Virus record (IMG/VR): IMGVR_UViG_3300045256_000135
Coordinates: 119,245-183,244 of that record
Direction: 5' to 3' (one strand)
Source: a virus
DNA length: 64,000 bases
A model generated the notes under the pieces. The model was not told the DNA's origin and made no database searches. It saw only the letters and a program-made list of their open reading frames with translations. The position numbers and the translations under genes were made by a program. Positions 52,492 through 62,326 of the stretch are shown here, in pieces (within the stretch, counting starts at the first letter, position 1; every line of letters begins with the position of its first letter).

Positions 52492-53102
52492 AGCTGAACT
52501 ATATGGCAGGCACAGTGATTGAGTTGGGGTCCGTGCATGTTGACTGTTGGATCCCACCGTTTGTTGAACACGGTTGGTCTAAGGTTTGGGAAGGCTGCTG
52601 GGAGGGTCCTGTCCTCGGAGTACAAGAAGCAAAGCCTACGCGATACTACAAAATGCAACACCCCAATGACTTGAGCATGATTCAAGCTGCAACAGTAGAC
52701 GAGATCTACTCTGCCCACGCTATGGAGCATCTCAGTCCAAACAATGCGTACACGATTCTTGGCGAATTTCAGAGGGTGCTGAAGCCTGGCGGGAAGATGC
52801 ATCATGTCACACCCGACTTTGATTCGATGGTCAAACTCTGGAACGACATGTCCAATGTCTACAACACAGAGCTCGGGGCGTTCGACTACGAGCGTTACAT
52901 CACTATCTGTAACGGGGTGCTATGCCCATGGGACGGAGTAATGGCAAACTACCCAGGGCACAAGAGTCTTTGGGGCGTTGATGTGGCTCAGTTCCTGCTC
53001 AAGCGCTGGGGGTTTGAAGACACGTTTGCAAAAGTTGAGGGGACTGATCTGCACTTCGGTGGGTCGACTCCCAAGGGCATCTACAACATGATCAGGGCGT
53101 GA
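52488..53102 (+). CDS. SAM-dependent methyltransferase-like protein
   Basis: A 204-residue class I methyltransferase-like protein. VIELGS near residue 12 is a reduced motif I; AHAMEHLSP (about 80-88) and GEFQRVLKPGGKMHHVTPDF are the typical motif IV-V region. The glycine-rich SAM loop is short, so SAM binding is likely but not certain. Located between a QueC-like gene and DpdA, it may methylate the modified base or a precursor. It overlaps the previous stop by ATGA. Confidence 0.65.
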   Translation: MKLNYMAGTVIELGSVHVDCWIPPFVEHGWSKVWEGCWEGPVLGVQEAKPTRYYKMQHPNDLSMIQAATVDEIYSAHAMEHLSPNNAYTILGEFQRVLKPGGKMHHVTPDFDSMVKLWNDMSNVYNTELGAFDYERYITICNGVLCPWDGVMANYPGHKSLWGVDVAQFLLKRWGFEDTFAKVEGTDLHFGGSTPKGIYNMIRA

Positions 53103-53104
53103 AC

Positions 53105-53362
53105 ATGCTAGCTGTTTTCTACGCTTGCGGAGATGGTGATCACCACTACATGCTCACAGCTGATGAGGCTGGGGCTAGACGGATGTACACCGAGCTGATC
53201 AATGACGATCCGGAGGCACTCGAGGACATGGTGTTTAAGCAGTTGCCACCTGATCGCCCTTTGACGTTGTTGGACGAGGCTGGACTAGAAGCTACCCGAA
53301 CCTGTGCTGAATGGGCAGTGGGCAAGGTTGAACCAGAGCTGCTTGGAAGCACGTGTGCATGA
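53105..53362 (+). CDS. Hypothetical small acidic protein
   Basis: An 85-residue protein. The ATG at 53105 is preferred over GTG 53099 because AGGG lies 7 nt before it. The sequence is acidic with no motif. It overlaps the DpdA start (ATGA), implying co-translation. Confidence 0.6.
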   Translation: MLAVFYACGDGDHHYMLTADEAGARRMYTELINDDPEALEDMVFKQLPPDRPLTLLDEAGLEATRTCAEWAVGKVEPELLGSTCA

Positions 53363-55206
53363 CCATGGAACAGAAGATTGGGCGCAGTATTTGGTTTCCG
53401 GTGATGTTCTTCTCTGCAGAGCGGGAGATGAGGGACAAACCCTTGCTCCTGGGGAAGCCTCACTCGTTCTGGACTCATTGGTACAAAGAGCAGTCGGTCT
53501 TCTACCACCCCGCGCTGTTGTTGAACGCGTTCACCTCTCGAGCAGAAGGTGACAAACGACATGATCTGAACATTGGACCGGATACCAGGGTTCTGATTGA
53601 CTCTGGTGGGTTTCAGTTGTACAAGCAGACTGTGATTCAGGGAAAGACCCTGAACATTCAGCCCATTGAGATCTTGCGGACGCAAGAGCTTTGGGGAGAC
53701 GGTCCCAATGACGCAGCATTCATCATCGACTATCCAGTTGGTGCTGATGACAATGATGACATGTTTGACTTTTGCTTGAAAGAAACTGAGAAGAATTGTC
53801 AGTTCTATCAAGACAACATGAAGTCAAACACACTCCGGATGCTGAACGTTTTGCATGGTCACACCATGGAACGAATCAAAGTCTGGTACGACCTTTTTCA
53901 CAAGTTCAAGTACAACGGAAGGACCGGTTGGTCAGTCGGCTTTCATCCCAGCTCAGATGTGATGAATCAGGCACGCATGTTTGCGTTTATCTGGTCACAA
54001 CAGACTGAGTCTGAACCGCTGAACTACTTCCACTTTCTTGGTGTTTCGGGATGGAACACCATGCCATTACTCGTATACGCTTCGCGCTTTTGCGATGAGG
54101 TGGTCTTCGACTCGTCCAGCTATGGGGCTGGTTACAAGACGAAGACATACATGGTTCCACCAGATGTGGATCGTGGTGGCGATGTAGTGTTTGGTGACCA
54201 GATCCAAAGCTGGCATGAGTTGGTAAACCCACCATGCAATTGTCCGGTATGCATCGTTGTTCGTGATTCTGGTAAAACGTTTCCAGAGGCGATGCTAGAC
54301 TCGAATGGTGGTGGCCATCTCATTAGCCTCCACAACATGTTTCAGTACATTGATCGCAGTCGAAAGCTACACGCTTTGGTTGCTGATAAAGAACGCTACT
54401 TGAAGTATGTCAAGTCGCATTGCTCTGATGAGGCATTGCTAGCAATTCTGTATCTTGATGAAGTCAAACGCAGTGGATTCGAGATCGCTACAAGAGAGTT
54501 CGGGCGTTACTTCAAACGGCTGCATGAGAATCAGTTGACCACCACCTTCGGATCGATGTTTCAAACGTCGGGTTTGGGCAAGATCAAGGAGAAGGATGCT
54601 ATTCGGAAACCAGCGGATCCGAACAAGCAGAGGAAGCGTGGTCGAAAGAAGAAGGGTGAACCTGAGTCAGTTGTTGGGGAGGCTCTCGCTGAGGAGAAGG
54701 TGGAGCTAGTCCAAGCACCCCCAGCGGAGCTAGAGTCCTCGAGCAAGCTTTCAGTTCTCGACTCTCTGCCTGAAGTGGAAGTTGATCCAGCAGTCCTTGA
54801 TTCGGATCTTGGCAAGGCAGCGATGGCATCCATGTTTGAAGATTCGGATGTGATTGTGACGAGTGTTGCGGTTGAGTCTAATTCACCGGACATAGTCGTG
54901 CCAGAAGTTCAGCCATCAGCAAAGGTGTTGTCAGAATTCAGTTTGTCAGGTGTTACAACTGGTCGAGTTCAGACTGCATTCCCTAACACTTCAGCTCTCC
55001 CACGCGAACAGAAGCAGCGACAGAAGAAGGTAAAAGAAGCTCCTAAACTCTTGGAATTGCCTGAACTATCAGAGGTTGTTCATCTTGATGTAATTCAGTC
55101 AAAGCCAGAGTGCTACGGTCAATTCGAAGCTGAAGTGTGTGATGGAAGCTTTTGTGGACAGTGGTTACAGCCCTGTTCACAGGACACGAAAAAGGAAGAC
55201 AAATGA
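53359..55206 (+). CDS. dpdA: DpdA-like DNA guanine transglycosylase with C-terminal extension
   Basis: A 615-residue protein. The first 400 residues follow the TGT fold: LIDSGGFQLYK (about 77-87), the probable nucleophile/base Asp in AFIIDYP (about 122-128), GWSVGFHPSS, and the zinc site CNCPVC (residues 293-298) with His about 30 residues later. TGT-like phage proteins of this kind (DpdA) exchange guanine in DNA for a 7-deazaguanine base. Residues about 415-615 are a low-complexity extension, first basic (KQRKRGRKKKGE) then acidic/Ser-rich, absent from typical TGTs. All genes to make the substrate lie upstream or next to it. Confidence 0.82.
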   Translation: MTMEQKIGRSIWFPVMFFSAEREMRDKPLLLGKPHSFWTHWYKEQSVFYHPALLLNAFTSRAEGDKRHDLNIGPDTRVLIDSGGFQLYKQTVIQGKTLNIQPIEILRTQELWGDGPNDAAFIIDYPVGADDNDDMFDFCLKETEKNCQFYQDNMKSNTLRMLNVLHGHTMERIKVWYDLFHKFKYNGRTGWSVGFHPSSDVMNQARMFAFIWSQQTESEPLNYFHFLGVSGWNTMPLLVYASRFCDEVVFDSSSYGAGYKTKTYMVPPDVDRGGDVVFGDQIQSWHELVNPPCNCPVCIVVRDSGKTFPEAMLDSNGGGHLISLHNMFQYIDRSRKLHALVADKERYLKYVKSHCSDEALLAILYLDEVKRSGFEIATREFGRYFKRLHENQLTTTFGSMFQTSGLGKIKEKDAIRKPADPNKQRKRGRKKKGEPESVVGEALAEEKVELVQAPPAELESSSKLSVLDSLPEVEVDPAVLDSDLGKAAMASMFEDSDVIVTSVAVESNSPDIVVPEVQPSAKVLSEFSLSGVTTGRVQTAFPNTSALPREQKQRQKKVKEAPKLLELPELSEVVHLDVIQSKPECYGQFEAEVCDGSFCGQWLQPCSQDTKKEDK

Positions 55207-55835
55207 GCAAGCCGGACGAAAACGAGATCAAGGGCCCAGTGTACAAGCGCAAGCAAATCGAAGCTGGCGTCCGCCAGATGCTTCAAGGGCTTGGTGTAGA
55301 TCTCAACGATGAGAATTTTGCTGAAACACCAGCTCGTGTAGCAAAAGCATACATTGAGATGTGCTCAGGTCTGTACACTTCCGAGAAGAAGGCAGAGGAG
55401 ATCTTCGGAAAGAAGTTCAGGTCTTCGTACAAGGGTATGATCGTTGTTGGTCCAATTTCGGCAGCTGGAGTTTGTCCGCATCATTTGCTTCCAGTGCACA
55501 TGACCGCAGTGCTCGCGTATATCTCTGACGCAAAAGATGGCTACAAGCTCGGGCTGTCAAAGCTAGCGAGAGCATTTAGACTGTACGCAAACCGCCCGAT
55601 GATGCAGGAATCCATTTCGCATGACCTGGTTGAGGCTTTCGAGAAGTACACCAAGTGCTCGGGGGTGGGTTTGTGGATCAACGGACGCCACTCTTGTATG
55701 TCTGCACGAGGCGTACTTGCACATGAATCAGCTGCAATCACCCAGGACGTTCGTGGGTTGTTTGAGACTGATCCTGGTGTGAAGACTGAGTTCGCTGAGC
55801 AGATTCGTCATCTTACTGAACGGGTGCGTAGATGA
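55203..55835 (+). CDS. folE: GTP cyclohydrolase I
   Basis: A 210-residue enzyme. The zinc site CPHHLLPVH (about 90-98), GLSKLARAFRLYANRPMMQES, and the C-terminal CMSARGV (second zinc Cys) are all present. It opens GTP to dihydroneopterin triphosphate, the first step for both folate and preQ0. It overlaps the DpdA stop by ATGA. It completes the FolE-QueD-QueE-QueC pathway within 11 kb. Confidence 0.93.
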   Translation: MSKPDENEIKGPVYKRKQIEAGVRQMLQGLGVDLNDENFAETPARVAKAYIEMCSGLYTSEKKAEEIFGKKFRSSYKGMIVVGPISAAGVCPHHLLPVHMTAVLAYISDAKDGYKLGLSKLARAFRLYANRPMMQESISHDLVEAFEKYTKCSGVGLWINGRHSCMSARGVLAHESAAITQDVRGLFETDPGVKTEFAEQIRHLTERVRR

Positions 55836-56071
55836 AGTTGTTGCAGCCACCCTACGAGTCAGAAGTTCGCTGCCGAGTTTGCAATCCCAGCGATCAGCCA
55901 GAGCCACCATTGCTGATGGTTCGCAATCACGGTTCCAAGAGTGGTAACGTTGTCGAACGAACGCTCATCTGTCCCAATTGCGACGCAAGAGAGGTTGACC
56001 ACAAGGACCTTGTTTCTGGTGTGGTATCCTGGGCTTCCTATCGAAACGACGGGCAAGCGAAGAGGTTCTGA
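55832..56071 (+). CDS. Zinc-ribbon-like small protein
   Basis: A 79-residue protein with CRVC and CPNC separated by about 30 residues, typical of a zinc ribbon. It overlaps the folE stop by ATGA and is immediately followed by the DNA polymerase start. Confidence 0.65.
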   Translation: MKLLQPPYESEVRCRVCNPSDQPEPPLLMVRNHGSKSGNVVERTLICPNCDAREVDHKDLVSGVVSWASYRNDGQAKRF

Positions 56072-58252
56072 ATGCTTTTTTCGAACATTTCGGAGAGCTT
56101 GCTGCGAAAGAACTATGTTCTAGTGAGTTCTCCGAAACGTTTGCATTGGCTGTTTAGTCAGCTGAATGCAGCGTCAGAAGTCGCTGTTGACATCGAGACA
56201 AATCACCCTACCAAGGAGGGACATGCCCACGAGCTAGCGAGAAAAGACATTCGAATTGGTGGGTTATCTTTCTCATGGGGAAAGGACACCGGCGCGTTTG
56301 TACCGCTGCATTCAGGCTTGTCATCAGAACCGTATTGGAAGGGTGATACAGCAAATCTGGTTCTGACGCAACTCGAGAACTTTCTTGGTAGTGACACACC
56401 AAAGTTTGGCCAGAACTTCAAGTTCGATGCTCAGTGGTTGTTCAACTGCTACGGTATTCGTGTTCGAAATCTCGTTATGGACACGATGCTAGCACACCAC
56501 TTGCTTGATGAAGAGGGCAAACTTACATGCAGGCATGGTCTGAAGGTGATGGCTGCTTACTATCTCGACCCCAAGGCGAAAGTCTTTGAGCAAGAGCTAG
56601 ACGCAGCTTTGTCGTATTACGACGAGCGTTACAGACGCTACACTAGCGTACCATTAGAGATTCTGTACCCATATGCTTGCTCTGACACGGACTACACGTA
56701 TCAGTTAGCTCATATCTTCAAAGCACAGCTTGAGGAGCAGGGTTTGTACGATCTCTTGAAGTACATTGTGCTCCCACTTCAGCGAACGTGCATGTTTGCA
56801 GAGATTCGTGGGCTGAACCTTGACGACTCTAAGATTGAAGAACTAGCTATGTTCTTCAGCATCAAGCGAGAGGAGTTGAAGAACCAGATCTACACTCTGG
56901 CTGGTTACTCGTGGGATCTGACAAGTCCTCAGCAAATGGCTGACGTCCTGTATCAGAAGCTACAGTTGCCAGTGCAGATGAAGAAGGATAAGGTGACGAC
57001 TGATGCGGACTCCCTCGAGGCACTTAAGGACAAGCATCCAGCGATCAAGTTGATTCTCGAGTATCGCTCTGTTGATAAGCTCGATGGCACTTATGTACAA
57101 GGCGTAGTTAAGCGACGAGTACAAGACGAGCATGGCACCCGCATCTTTCCTTCATTTCTGCTGCATGGTACAAAGACTGGGCGATTGTCTTCGGAAGATC
57201 CGAACGTACAGAACTTGCCGAGAGCAGAGAATGGTGGTGATCTTGTCAAGAGCATGTACGTAGCTGCTCCTGGCACAAAGTGGATCATGTCGGACTACTC
57301 ACAGATTGAGTTGCGAGTGGCGGCACATCTCTCCAAAGAGATGGTGTGGATTGAAGCAATGAAAGCGGGGTTTGACGCACATTCGGCCACCGCTAAGCAG
57401 GTGTTCAATCTTGAGTGTGATGTAACAGAAGTGTCCAAGTTGCACAAACCACTCAGAACGAAAGCGAAGAGCGTTAACTTCGGCATTCTGTATGGTCAGA
57501 CTGAGTATGGACTTGCTGAGCAACTCGACATGGAAGTCGATGAAGCGGTGAAGTTCATCGAAGACTACTTCAAGGCACTTCCGACGCTTAAGAAGTGGAT
57601 TGATGACACCATTAGTCAGGCGAGAGTTTCGAAAGAGGTGGTTAATCTGTTCGGTCGAAAGCGTCGGTTTCCGGATTGGCCCGACTTCATTCCACCGAAG
57701 CCATGGAAGCCAGCTGGAGCTCCAAAGTGTTGGGGTAAGTCTGACGCACCACCCGTACTGAAAGTGCTAGGGATTGCTGGTAACGCTTTGCAGAACAATA
57801 TGCACGTGCTACAAGAGACTAAGCATCTGCAGTTGACTGTAGCGAACGAAGTTCGAAGCACCAAGTACGAACAATGCAAGACATGTCCGCTCATTGGGTC
57901 TTGTGTCCAGGCAAGAGAGGCTCAAAAGCAGAGCTCAATGGAGTCAGAGTTCGGCAGACAAGCTGTTAACGCTGTTGTTCAGGCAGGAGCCTCAGATCTA
58001 ACTTCGAGTGCTTTCAGCGCCGTGATTGACAACGCAGTCTCTGCTGGTATGCCCCTAGCTCTGAAGCCAGGAGAATTTGGTATCTCTCCAGTGCTTACGA
58101 TTCACGACGAGTTGGTGTTTCAGGTCTCGGACGAGTTGGTCGACCAGGCGAAGGTGCTGATTCGGGATACGATGGTAAACATCCACCCTGATCTCCTTGT
58201 TCCGTTGGAAGTTGACCAAGCGGTTGTCTCAAAGTGGAGTGACAAGGTTTAG
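56072..58252 (+). CDS. polA: Family A DNA polymerase (Pol I, 3'-5' exonuclease plus polymerase)
   Basis: A 726-residue protein. The N-terminal DnaQ-like exonuclease has VAVDIETN (Exo I), GQNFKFDAQWLF (Exo II) and CSDTDYTY (Exo III). The polymerase has motif A SDYSQIELRVAAH (about 406), motif B KAKSVNFGILYGQ (about 463-475, with Phe at the dNTP/ddNTP position) and motif C HDELVF (about 677). There is no 5' nuclease domain; the FEN protein at 28530 replaces it. About 70 extra residues between motifs B and C include CKTCPLIGSC. It is probably the replicative polymerase. Confidence 0.92.
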   Translation: MLFSNISESLLRKNYVLVSSPKRLHWLFSQLNAASEVAVDIETNHPTKEGHAHELARKDIRIGGLSFSWGKDTGAFVPLHSGLSSEPYWKGDTANLVLTQLENFLGSDTPKFGQNFKFDAQWLFNCYGIRVRNLVMDTMLAHHLLDEEGKLTCRHGLKVMAAYYLDPKAKVFEQELDAALSYYDERYRRYTSVPLEILYPYACSDTDYTYQLAHIFKAQLEEQGLYDLLKYIVLPLQRTCMFAEIRGLNLDDSKIEELAMFFSIKREELKNQIYTLAGYSWDLTSPQQMADVLYQKLQLPVQMKKDKVTTDADSLEALKDKHPAIKLILEYRSVDKLDGTYVQGVVKRRVQDEHGTRIFPSFLLHGTKTGRLSSEDPNVQNLPRAENGGDLVKSMYVAAPGTKWIMSDYSQIELRVAAHLSKEMVWIEAMKAGFDAHSATAKQVFNLECDVTEVSKLHKPLRTKAKSVNFGILYGQTEYGLAEQLDMEVDEAVKFIEDYFKALPTLKKWIDDTISQARVSKEVVNLFGRKRRFPDWPDFIPPKPWKPAGAPKCWGKSDAPPVLKVLGIAGNALQNNMHVLQETKHLQLTVANEVRSTKYEQCKTCPLIGSCVQAREAQKQSSMESEFGRQAVNAVVQAGASDLTSSAFSAVIDNAVSAGMPLALKPGEFGISPVLTIHDELVFQVSDELVDQAKVLIRDTMVNIHPDLLVPLEVDQAVVSKWSDKV

Positions 58253-58333
58253 TCCTGGTAAACCTGACGTAACACCAGTTCTGGATACACGTAGCTATAT
58301 ATAGAGTTGTGGCATTTTCTGAGGAGGTAGGGC

Positions 58334-58837
58334 GTGGGTTTGTACAGTTTACTTGTGTTAGACATCGATGGCACTCTCGCAGACTGCTCACACCGCCTAG
58401 CTCTCGTGCAGGACATCAATAGCAGGTTTTCACATCTGTCAGGGCCAGAGAAGTACGATGAGATGAACAAACTGTGGAATCAGTTCTACCTCGCTTGTGA
58501 AGCGGATACTGTGATACCTGGCACCGTTGAAAGTGTAGCTTGGCTAACTCGACAAGTTCGTCGAGTCGTTTACTTGACTGGACGTTCAGAGGTTTGTAAG
58601 TCTCAAACGCAAAACTGGCTTGAGCGTAACGGGTTCCCAAAAGCTGAGATTAGGATGCGGGGTTTGACCGACTACCGGAAGAGTGTTGACGTGAAGAGGG
58701 AACATCTAGACGTTTTGTCTGGATTTGAGACCATTCACGCTTTGGTTGACGATGAACCAGACATTCTCAGAATGGCGTATATGCGTGGCATACAAGTACA
58801 TCACGCACCGCACTGCTGGAGCTATCTCCCTAGGTAG
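58334..58837 (+). CDS. HAD-family phosphatase
   Basis: A 167-residue protein with a GTG start preceded by GAGGAGG. Motif I VLDIDGTLADCSHR (residues about 6-19, nucleophile Asp), motif II TGR (in YLTGRSE), the Lys of the YRKS segment and motif IV VDDEPD are present. It resembles the phosphatase half of T4 polynucleotide kinase, without a kinase domain. Likely roles are 3'-phosphate or nucleotide phosphate removal. Confidence 0.75.
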   Translation: MGLYSLLVLDIDGTLADCSHRLALVQDINSRFSHLSGPEKYDEMNKLWNQFYLACEADTVIPGTVESVAWLTRQVRRVVYLTGRSEVCKSQTQNWLERNGFPKAEIRMRGLTDYRKSVDVKREHLDVLSGFETIHALVDDEPDILRMAYMRGIQVHHAPHCWSYLPR

Positions 58838-58850
58838 GTAAGTCTTTCTG

Positions 58851-59999
58851 ATGACGTATGTTAGCTCTTCAAGACGTCTACGACCTCAGAGATTCGCTGA
58901 AGTTTTAGATCAGCCAGTCATTGTTCGCATCCTGCAGAATGCGATTGCCCAGAACCGCATAGCTAATGCTTACGTCTTCTCTGGCATACGTGGTACTGGC
59001 AAAACGACGCTAGCTAGGTTGTTAGCAAAGGCTTTGAATTGTGACGATCTCCAGGACCAGTTGAAGTCTGGTCAGCCCCCTGAACCATGCAACAAGTGCG
59101 CTTCATGTGTTGACATCACTGCTGGCAAGGACATGAACGTGCTAGAGATCGACGCCTCTAGCAATCGTGGTATCGACCAGGCAAAAGAGATCACGCGTAT
59201 AGCTCAGCTTCAGAGTGCTCCAGGGAAGTGGAGTGTGATTATTCTGGATGAAGCGCACGGCTTGACCAAAGAGGCACAAAATGCTTTGCTTGCTTTGTTC
59301 GAGCAGCCACCATCTAGTTTTCTTCCCATTCTGTGTACGACAGAGCTTGACAAGATCTTGCCAACGATTTTGAGTCGCTGCTCTCGCCTTGATGTCAAAG
59401 CTTTGTCGATGGTAGCTATTGCTTCCAACGTTCAGAGAATCTTTGACGAAGCAGGCGTGAAGAGCACCGAAGGGGCAGTTCATGCAATTGCACGTCTGGG
59501 CAATGGATCTCTCCGAGACGTACAACAAGTGGCAGATCAGGTTGTGAATTGTCTTGCCGAGGGGGAGATTGCTGATGAACAGTTCCTCGAATCTGTCGTT
59601 GGGATTCCAACGTCTCTGATCTATCGAAGAATTGCTGGGGTGATGAACGTAGCTTGGGTCGAAGGCCCTCAGAGTTGGTTTGAGCTATGTGAGGATCTTG
59701 CGGAACAAGGAGCTGATTTCCAGCAATTGTTCTTTCAAGTGGTATCAACTTTGTTACGAGACTTTCGAGTGTGCGTTGTGAGTAAAGCTCTGGCACAACC
59801 CGTTGTGCCCTATTGGTCCGGGATTCCACATGACACATTCAAGCAGAGAACTGTGTTCACTCATGACGATCTGGACATACTCAACCAAAGCTGGGACGAT
59901 TCGGTCCATCAGTTCAGCTTCTCAAGCAAGTTGGGCCCTCGTCCCGTCTTCGAGTTCTTCTTCTTGAGGGCTTGGGACTACAAACGAGCTAAGGGGTGA
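58851..59999 (+). CDS. dnaX: DnaX-like clamp loader subunit
   Basis: A 382-residue AAA+ protein. Walker A GIRGTGKT (residues 45-52), a zinc module with Cys64, Cys80, Cys83 and Cys86 (CNKCASC), Walker B IILDEAHGLTKEAQNALL (bacterial DnaX has DEVH), sensor CTTELDKILPTILSRC with the SRC arginine finger, and a C-terminal collar-like helical region. It would load the clamp encoded at 43157. No separate delta subunit is seen in this window. The stop overlaps the next gene's GTG. Confidence 0.88.
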   Translation: MTYVSSSRRLRPQRFAEVLDQPVIVRILQNAIAQNRIANAYVFSGIRGTGKTTLARLLAKALNCDDLQDQLKSGQPPEPCNKCASCVDITAGKDMNVLEIDASSNRGIDQAKEITRIAQLQSAPGKWSVIILDEAHGLTKEAQNALLALFEQPPSSFLPILCTTELDKILPTILSRCSRLDVKALSMVAIASNVQRIFDEAGVKSTEGAVHAIARLGNGSLRDVQQVADQVVNCLAEGEIADEQFLESVVGIPTSLIYRRIAGVMNVAWVEGPQSWFELCEDLAEQGADFQQLFFQVVSTLLRDFRVCVVSKALAQPVVPYWSGIPHDTFKQRTVFTHDDLDILNQSWDDSVHQFSFSSKLGPRPVFEFFFLRAWDYKRAKG

Positions 60000-60178
60000 A
60001 GCTACAACCACCACTGAAGATTCGCTGTCCGTTGCCACAATGTCGGTATGAATGGATGCGGCCACGAGCTGGATTTCTGAAAGAAAACGGAGATCTAGTG
60101 CGACTGTACGTTTGTCCGATCTGTGGTGAACGAGAGGTAATTATACGTAAGCAGAGCTTGCCCAGATTCACCAAATGA
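59996..60178 (+). CDS. Zinc-ribbon-like small protein
   Basis: A 60-residue basic protein with a GTG start overlapping the dnaX stop. CPLPQC and CPIC pairs are separated by about 30 residues. It overlaps the next start by ATGA. No function is assigned. Confidence 0.6.
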   Translation: MKLQPPLKIRCPLPQCRYEWMRPRAGFLKENGDLVRLYVCPICGEREVIIRKQSLPRFTK

Positions 60179-60927
60179 AGATCGACACGAATTACACGCT
60201 AACCTCAAATGTTGACTCAGTCGAAGAGCAGCAAGCTTCCATTGATTGGAACGGCAAGGTTGCGCATTACAACATAGCGTCACTGCTTGGGTTCAAAGAG
60301 AATCTAGAGAACGCCATTGCTGATCACGCTGCTACTCAGTCGTACTGGGAACAGCTCGCAATTGAATTTCAGTCTCAAGCTCAAAAGTTTGAGAACGAGG
60401 GTTACGCTAGATGGTGGGCGCATGCACGCCGATATGCAAGACTCGTTATGCGAGCTTTGCAAGTGTCTGAGACTCTAGAGAGCTTGAGAGATTGGGTGAT
60501 CACAATCTACTCTGCTGACACCTCTACCGAAGAGCTAGACGGTTATGTTGAGACAGGCTATCGAGGTTGGCTTCTCGAACGCCATGGTACGCTGCATAAG
60601 GTTGATGTCTTTCTGAAGAAGCAAGAAGAGGCTGGCTCCCCGAAGCCAGATTTCGGAGCGTTCAAGTCGATGATGCTGTCGTACGCATTGACTGGGTGGA
60701 CGTACGAAAAGGTGGTTTCGTCACTCCGCGATCTGAAAGATCAGGCAGCAAAGGTTCAGAGTGTTGCTAGGTCCTTGAACAATGCTGCTTTCAACATGAA
60801 AGCATACAAAGACCTGCAGACCGCAAAGTTTGGTAATGTAGACCCTAAGCTTACTTCCAGTAATCCGCAACAGTTGACACCGACTAAACCAATTTCACCA
60901 TTCAAAACATCAAGAAGTGGAGCCTAA
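60175..60927 (+). CDS. Hypothetical helical protein upstream of SSB-like gene
   Basis: A 250-residue, mostly helical protein ending in a Pro/Ser/Thr-rich tail (QQLTPTKPISPFKTSRSG). No family is recognised. It ends 1 nt before the SSB-like gene and may be a replisome accessory such as a helicase- or primase-binding protein; that is inference. Confidence 0.55.
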   Translation: MKIDTNYTLTSNVDSVEEQQASIDWNGKVAHYNIASLLGFKENLENAIADHAATQSYWEQLAIEFQSQAQKFENEGYARWWAHARRYARLVMRALQVSETLESLRDWVITIYSADTSTEELDGYVETGYRGWLLERHGTLHKVDVFLKKQEEAGSPKPDFGAFKSMMLSYALTGWTYEKVVSSLRDLKDQAAKVQSVARSLNNAAFNMKAYKDLQTAKFGNVDPKLTSSNPQQLTPTKPISPFKTSRSGA

Positions 60928-60928
60928 T

Positions 60929-62254
<1,326 letters not shown>

Positions 62255-62269
62255 CATTGTGATCGCAGC

Positions 62270-62305
62270 TGGCAGACCTGCGTAGGGCATTAGCCTTGTC
62301 TGCCA
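62270..62305 (+). other. Stem-loop in the recA leader
   Basis: Perfect 8-base arms TGGCAGAC and GTCTGCCA enclose a 20-nt loop that itself contains GGC-ATTA-GCC. It ends 12 nt before the AAGGAGG of recA. It could terminate upstream transcription, stabilise recA mRNA or control its translation; no U-run follows. Confidence 0.4.
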
Positions 62306-62326
62306 TCACATTTCAAGGAGGAATCT

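Noticed and set aside
53146-53811. 221-residue open frame on the - strand
   Set aside because: It is antisense to the small acidic gene and DpdA, which carries diagnostic TGT motifs in the + frame.
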